Source of the DNA: Sphaerolaimus hirsutus
Taxonomy: Eukaryota; Nematoda; Chromadorea; Monhysterida; Sphaerolaimidae
Assembly (NCBI GenBank): GCA_964036195.1
Contig: OZ038451.1
Span: 6,514,529 to 6,578,528 of the forward strand
Reading direction: 5' to 3'
Length of the DNA: 64,000 bases
Of this stretch, positions 62,801 to 64,000 are shown in pieces; position 1 is the first letter of the stretch, and every line of letters starts with the position of its first letter. The notes under the pieces were generated by a model. It saw nothing but the letters and a program-made list of their open reading frames with translations. It was not told where the DNA came from and did no database searches. The position numbers and the translations under genes were made by a program.

Positions 62801-63568
62801 TTACATGTCTAGGGAGCTCACATCCACAAAAACCGCCAAAACAACCCCGTCAACCCCGCCCCTCTCAGCTACGACGACGGCGCTCTAGCCCTGGGCGGGC
62901 GGACGGCGCTGCAGCGCGACTTCGAGTCGGCCGCCAACATGCCCCTGCCCCAGTCCGGCGCCAGGGTCAACGACCACGACTTCCAGCAGGTGGCCAATCC
63001 CGGACACTGTAAAGTGCCCTGTAAAGTGTCGAGTGTCGTGTTAAGTGGCAAAGGTCATGTAAAGTGCTCTGAAAAATGGCAATCGAGTTGCCATTTTGCA
63101 GGGAATTTTACATGACTTTTGACACTTAACATGACACTTGACACTTTACAGGGCAATTTACAGGCTCTGGGACTGCCTCCAGGACAGACTGCCCGGCGGT
63201 GGGGAGTCACTGATGCGCGATACTTATGCGGATAGTGGAGTGAGGCACGGACCCCATGGGGGCACTACTAGGTTTAGGTGAGTGAGTGGAGGGGGGAGGG
63301 GGGTTGGGGTTAGTTTTGAAGTGGAGTTAAGTGACAGGAAAGTGGTAAGTGTAATGTGGTGAGAAAGTGGTATATTTGGCTTGGACAACACATGTTTTGT
63401 GGTTTTTTAATTTTTATTTAAAAATGTTTTTTTACTTCTTCACGTGCCAAAGTGGTACCAGTCTGGAGATTTTTCTTCAACGTGTTTTTTTTCAGCGAGG
63501 CAAAGAACGAGGTGCACTACAAGCGGGAACAAATGTTGGACGCCAATGAAATTAGAAGGCAGCGCTAA
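44879..63568 (+). CDS. Unrecognised large Pro/Gln/Arg-rich protein, main block of 26 exons (about 1,350 aa)
   Basis: Exons: 44879-45064, 45600-45857, 46455-46575, 46914-47062, 47888-48094, 49805-49989, 50450-50585, 51060-51235, 51708-51975, 52485-52670, 52808-52903, 53967-54077, 54678-54734, 54989-55009, 55601-55795, 56609-56869, 58135-58317, 58862-58996, 59854-60085, 60627-60834, 61423-61522, 61604-61664, 62138-62366, 62869-62989, 63183-63277, 63496-63568 (TAA). All junctions agree in phase. An in-frame stop lies just before ATG 44879, so this looks like an alternative first exon. The protein has no signal peptide or membrane segment. A charged coiled coil is likely in exon 6 (RRLAEQRKLEEQAIRLRREE), and a Trp/Tyr/Pro-rich conserved-looking stretch in exon 9 (YKWRPVLYEPEFKYERKNF). 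The C-terminus is EVHYKREQMLDANEIRRQR. A cytoskeletal or muscle scaffold is possible but is only a guess. The ends at 54077, 55795 and 56869 are less certain (alternatives 54214 and 55720). Confidence 0.82.
45065..45599 (+). mobile_element. Introner, family 2: whole of the first intron after 44879
   Basis: The intron begins GTGGCAATTTCGCAAATGGA at its first base and ends TCCACTTGCGGAATTGGCACCAG at its last (ends given in parts), an inverted repeat of about 25 bp. Arms of AAGTGATAAGTA / TATCACTTATCACTT continue inward, and a second nested inverted set (GTGAAGTGTTGTGAAG, CTTCACACAC...) fills the centre. The frame ATG-CAG / ATC-AAA-TCC is kept. CAG occurs at both borders, as for family 1. Confidence 0.9.
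47187..47368. mobile_element. Family-2 element inside an intron
   Basis: GGGGCCGGTTCCCGCAAAATG at the left faces CATTTTGCGGAACTGGCACC at the right, with GAGAAGTGAGAAGTGAAATGG / CCATTTCACTTCTCACTTC arms. It sits in the intron 47063-47887 without touching the splice sites. Confidence 0.85.
48662..49215. mobile_element. hAT-like element, CAGGGGTGGGCATCTTCAG ends
   Basis: The terminal repeats CAGGGGTGGGCATCTTCAGT / ACTGAAGATGCCCACCCCTG are perfect. Further inverted arms follow (TTACCGCTGG, CTATGGAGTCTACTC, CCCAAACGGCCAC, ACCGTGTGTTCCACAA-type). The direct repeat TATGTA borders both ends (6 bp; an 8-bp duplication would have mismatches). It lies in intron 48095-49804. Confidence 0.82.
50188..50325. 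mobile_element. Family-1 element in intron 49990-50449
   Basis: GACAGCCCCGCCCTGTAAAG begins the left arm. TTTACACCTTACACTTGGATTGCCACC ends the right arm, followed at once by TTGTTTCCCAG, a usable acceptor that is not the one used. Arms of AAATATCAAGTAAAATG pair in between. Confidence 0.7.
50850..51015. mobile_element. Family-1 element in intron 50586-51059
   Basis: TTCAGTCCCGAGCCCTGTAA and TTACAGGGCTCGGGTTTGTCTCCTGTAG are inverted ends (the second given with its tail), with GTCAAATGTCATAC / GTATGACATTTGTC arms. The tail CCTGTAG resembles an acceptor but is followed by non-coding sequence. Confidence 0.8.
52671..52807 (+). mobile_element. Introner, family 3, with target-site duplication and exact splice fit
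   Basis: The element (52673-52808) has ends GCTAGATTCAATTGGGATGT and ACGTTCCAATTGAATTTAGC, inverted for about 35 bp with few mismatches. It is flanked by the 7-bp duplication CGCTGGT (52666-52672, 52809-52815; 8 bp if the next G is counted). The donor GT is the last two bases of the left duplicate. The acceptor AG lies two bases inside the right end (TTTAG). Before insertion the exon would have read GAA CTG GCG CTG GTG GGC (ELALVG). After insertion and splicing it reads ELALPLVG, a clean gain of two codons. Confidence 0.93.
53049..53120 (+). tRNA. tRNA-Arg (anticodon UCU), possibly decaying
   Basis: The sequence folds as a cloverleaf. The D arm is TGGTTTAGCGGTTAGCGCGC. The anticodon stem CTCGT/ACGAG closes loop GTTCTGT, which puts TCT at positions 34-36. 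A four-base variable loop is followed by the T arm GCGGGTTCGATTCCCGT. The acceptor stem ACCACTG/CTGTGGC has two mismatched pairs out of seven. The A and B box regions are intact (TGGTTTAGCGGT, GGTTCGATTCC). It lies on the same strand as the host gene in intron 52904-53966. The acceptor mismatches and a Glu/Asp-like D arm leave a tRNA-derived pseudogene possible. Confidence 0.7.
56282..56535. mobile_element. TA-flanked hairpin, CCGTATATCCTTGAATAA type
   Basis: TACCGTATATCCTTGAATAA and TTATTCAAGGATATACGGTA are perfect 20-bp inverted ends with TA flanks. GGGTTATTCAAGGGG repeats lie inside. It sits in intron 55796-56608. Confidence 0.85.
56909..57105. mobile_element. Family-1 element near an exon border
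   Basis: GGTGTCACTTTCAGACCCTG opens it. GACAATTTACATTTTACAG and GGCGTTTTAGGCCCCATTTGACAG close it. It starts about 40 bp after the preferred donor of exon 56609-56869, with the reading frame still open, so the true donor could instead be the GTGTCA at its start. Confidence 0.65.
57845..58048. repeat. Inverted repeat of GTTGAC motifs
   Basis: CACGAGTTGACAATGACACC, GTCAACTAAGCTGACTGG and CAGATTTTCAGTTGACGG on the left face CCGTCAACTAAAATCTGAGTTG and CCAGTTGACG on the right. Very similar arms are at about 43440-43615 and a half copy at 13065-13125. It is probably another non-autonomous element. Confidence 0.6.
59114..59164 (+). terminator. Possible alternative 3' end inside intron 58997-59853
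   Basis: If the GTGAGA donor at 58997 is not used, the frame of exon 58862 runs on for 39 more codons to TAA at 59114-59116. AATAAA follows at 59159-59164. Together this could give a shorter isoform ending in the intron. It is inference from sequence only. Confidence 0.35.
60128..60330. mobile_element. hAT-like element, CAGGGG/CCCCTG family, in an intron
   Basis: The ends AAGAGGTCTCCTAG and GGAGACCCCTG are bounded by GTTCGCTG (60120-60127) and GTTCACTG (60331-60338), an 8-bp duplication with one mismatch. The internal GGATAGATAGATAGCTGAGCGG block is as in its relatives. It lies in intron 60086-60626. Confidence 0.88.
60955..61130. mobile_element. Family-1 element in intron 60835-61422
   Basis: GATGGCACTTACAGACGCTG and TCAGGTTCTGGGAGTGTCCC are the diverged ends. 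AAAGTGTCTAAAGTCATG and CATGACATTTGGCTTTG form the arms. Confidence 0.7.
61318..61397. mobile_element. Short TA-flanked hairpin in intron 60835-61422
   Basis: TACCGGATTTCCTTGAAATA and GGTATTTCGAGGGTATACGGTA enclose only about 40 bp. It ends 25 bp before the next exon (61423). Confidence 0.75.
62573..62668. repeat. Near-perfect 31-bp inverted repeat in intron 62367-62868
   Basis: Arms 62573-62603 and 62638-62668 are reverse complements with one mismatch (GTAAAAAGTGATTACTTTTC at the start of the left arm). The 34-bp loop would allow a strong hairpin in the pre-mRNA. CATGTAGACC / GGTCTACATG motifs lie further out on both sides, so it may be the core of a larger element. Confidence 0.85.
62990..63182 (+). 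mobile_element. Introner, family 1: whole intron between 62989 and 63183
   Basis: This 193-bp intron starts GTGGCCAATCCCGGACACTG and ends GCTCTGGGACTGCCTCCAG. Arms of AAAGTGTCGAGTGTCGTG and GACACTTAACATGACACTTG, plus GGCAATCGAGTTGCC at the tip of the hairpin, fill it completely. The flanking codons TTC-CAG-CAG / GAC-AGA-CTG stay in frame. It is very like 14015-14206 in length, ends and loop (CAACTGAGTTGCCATTTT there). Confidence 0.92.
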
Positions 63569-63984
63569 AAATTATGATTCGATTTGATTATTCTGCCCAT
63601 TTTAGCGAACGCTTTGGAAAAAGAAACACTTTTTTAGTGCAGACTACAGAGTAAATGACTAGCTCACTAATGCTTCGGTATAATTGCTGGTTTTTTTATT
63701 TTTCAGAGATATACTTGATGGTGATGCTACAGATATACAGACATGTATAACAAATGTTGAGCTCATAATTTCATTGCATATTTATTTCACTTTGTTTTTC
63801 ACTTAAAACTTTTCACTTAGCAAATTTTTGCCCAAGCAGCAGGTAAAAGCTTAAAAGCTATTTTGATATGATATTTTAGTTTGAGGGCAGAATACAGTAT
63901 TATGATTTTACAATGAGAACTACAGATAGAAATGTATTAGCTAAGATTTTTCCTTGTTTGCAAGCATTTTTGTCCATGCATCTT

Positions 63985-63990
63985 AATAAA
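63985..63990 (+). terminator. Polyadenylation signal of the 38187-63568 gene
   Basis: AATAAA lies 417 bp after the TAA at 63566-63568, in an AT-rich stretch with no further exon. It is the first perfect hexamer downstream. Confidence 0.55.
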
Positions 63991-64000
63991 AGTTTCCTAT

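Overview
The window is from an animal nuclear genome. Genes are split into many short GT-AG exons, the two recognisable proteins (EMC7 and ALIX/PDCD6IP) are metazoan-type, and most of the sequence is intron or intergenic DNA packed with short hairpin-forming DNA transposons. The ALIX residues look closest to arthropod-type proteins as I remember them, but I cannot fix the phylum. No bacterial operon, CRISPR array or virus-like gene was seen.

Layout. (1) 1-476: a transposon copy cut by the window edge. (2) 647-3622, minus strand: three exons of EMC7, an ER membrane complex subunit with a signal peptide; its 3' part lies outside the window. (3) 3623-4284: a 662-bp intergenic gap that must hold the promoters of EMC7 and of the head-to-head neighbour. 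(4) 4285-15859, plus strand: a complete 17-exon ALIX gene predicted to encode 889 residues (Bro1 domain, V domain, proline-rich tail). (5) 15860-38186: about 22 kb with no gene I can support, made largely of nested DNA transposons. (6) 38187-63568, plus strand: one long or two overlapping transcription units of more than 30 phase-compatible exons. They encode a Pro/Gln/Arg-rich, largely unstructured protein that I do not recognise, with a probable internal promoter at 44879. A tRNA-Arg(UCU)-like gene lies in one of its introns.

The most interesting signal is intron creation by transposons. Five introns (6143-6495, 14015-14206, 45065-45599, 52671-52807, 62990-63182) coincide base for base, or nearly so, with short terminal-inverted-repeat elements of three families. 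The splice sites sit in the element ends or in the target-site duplication. In the 52671-52807 case the donor GT is the end of the duplicated target, and the mature mRNA gains exactly two codons. Related copies of two of the families also lie inside ordinary introns and between genes. This is what 'introners' do, and these look like animal introner families.

Around them are at least 13 hAT-like elements with perfect 8-bp duplications (one more has a single mismatch), a MULE-like 2.2-kb element with a 9-bp duplication, a family of TA-flanked hairpins, and a four-level Russian-doll insertion at 19308-21155. No transposase gene was found, so all of them would depend on enzymes made elsewhere.
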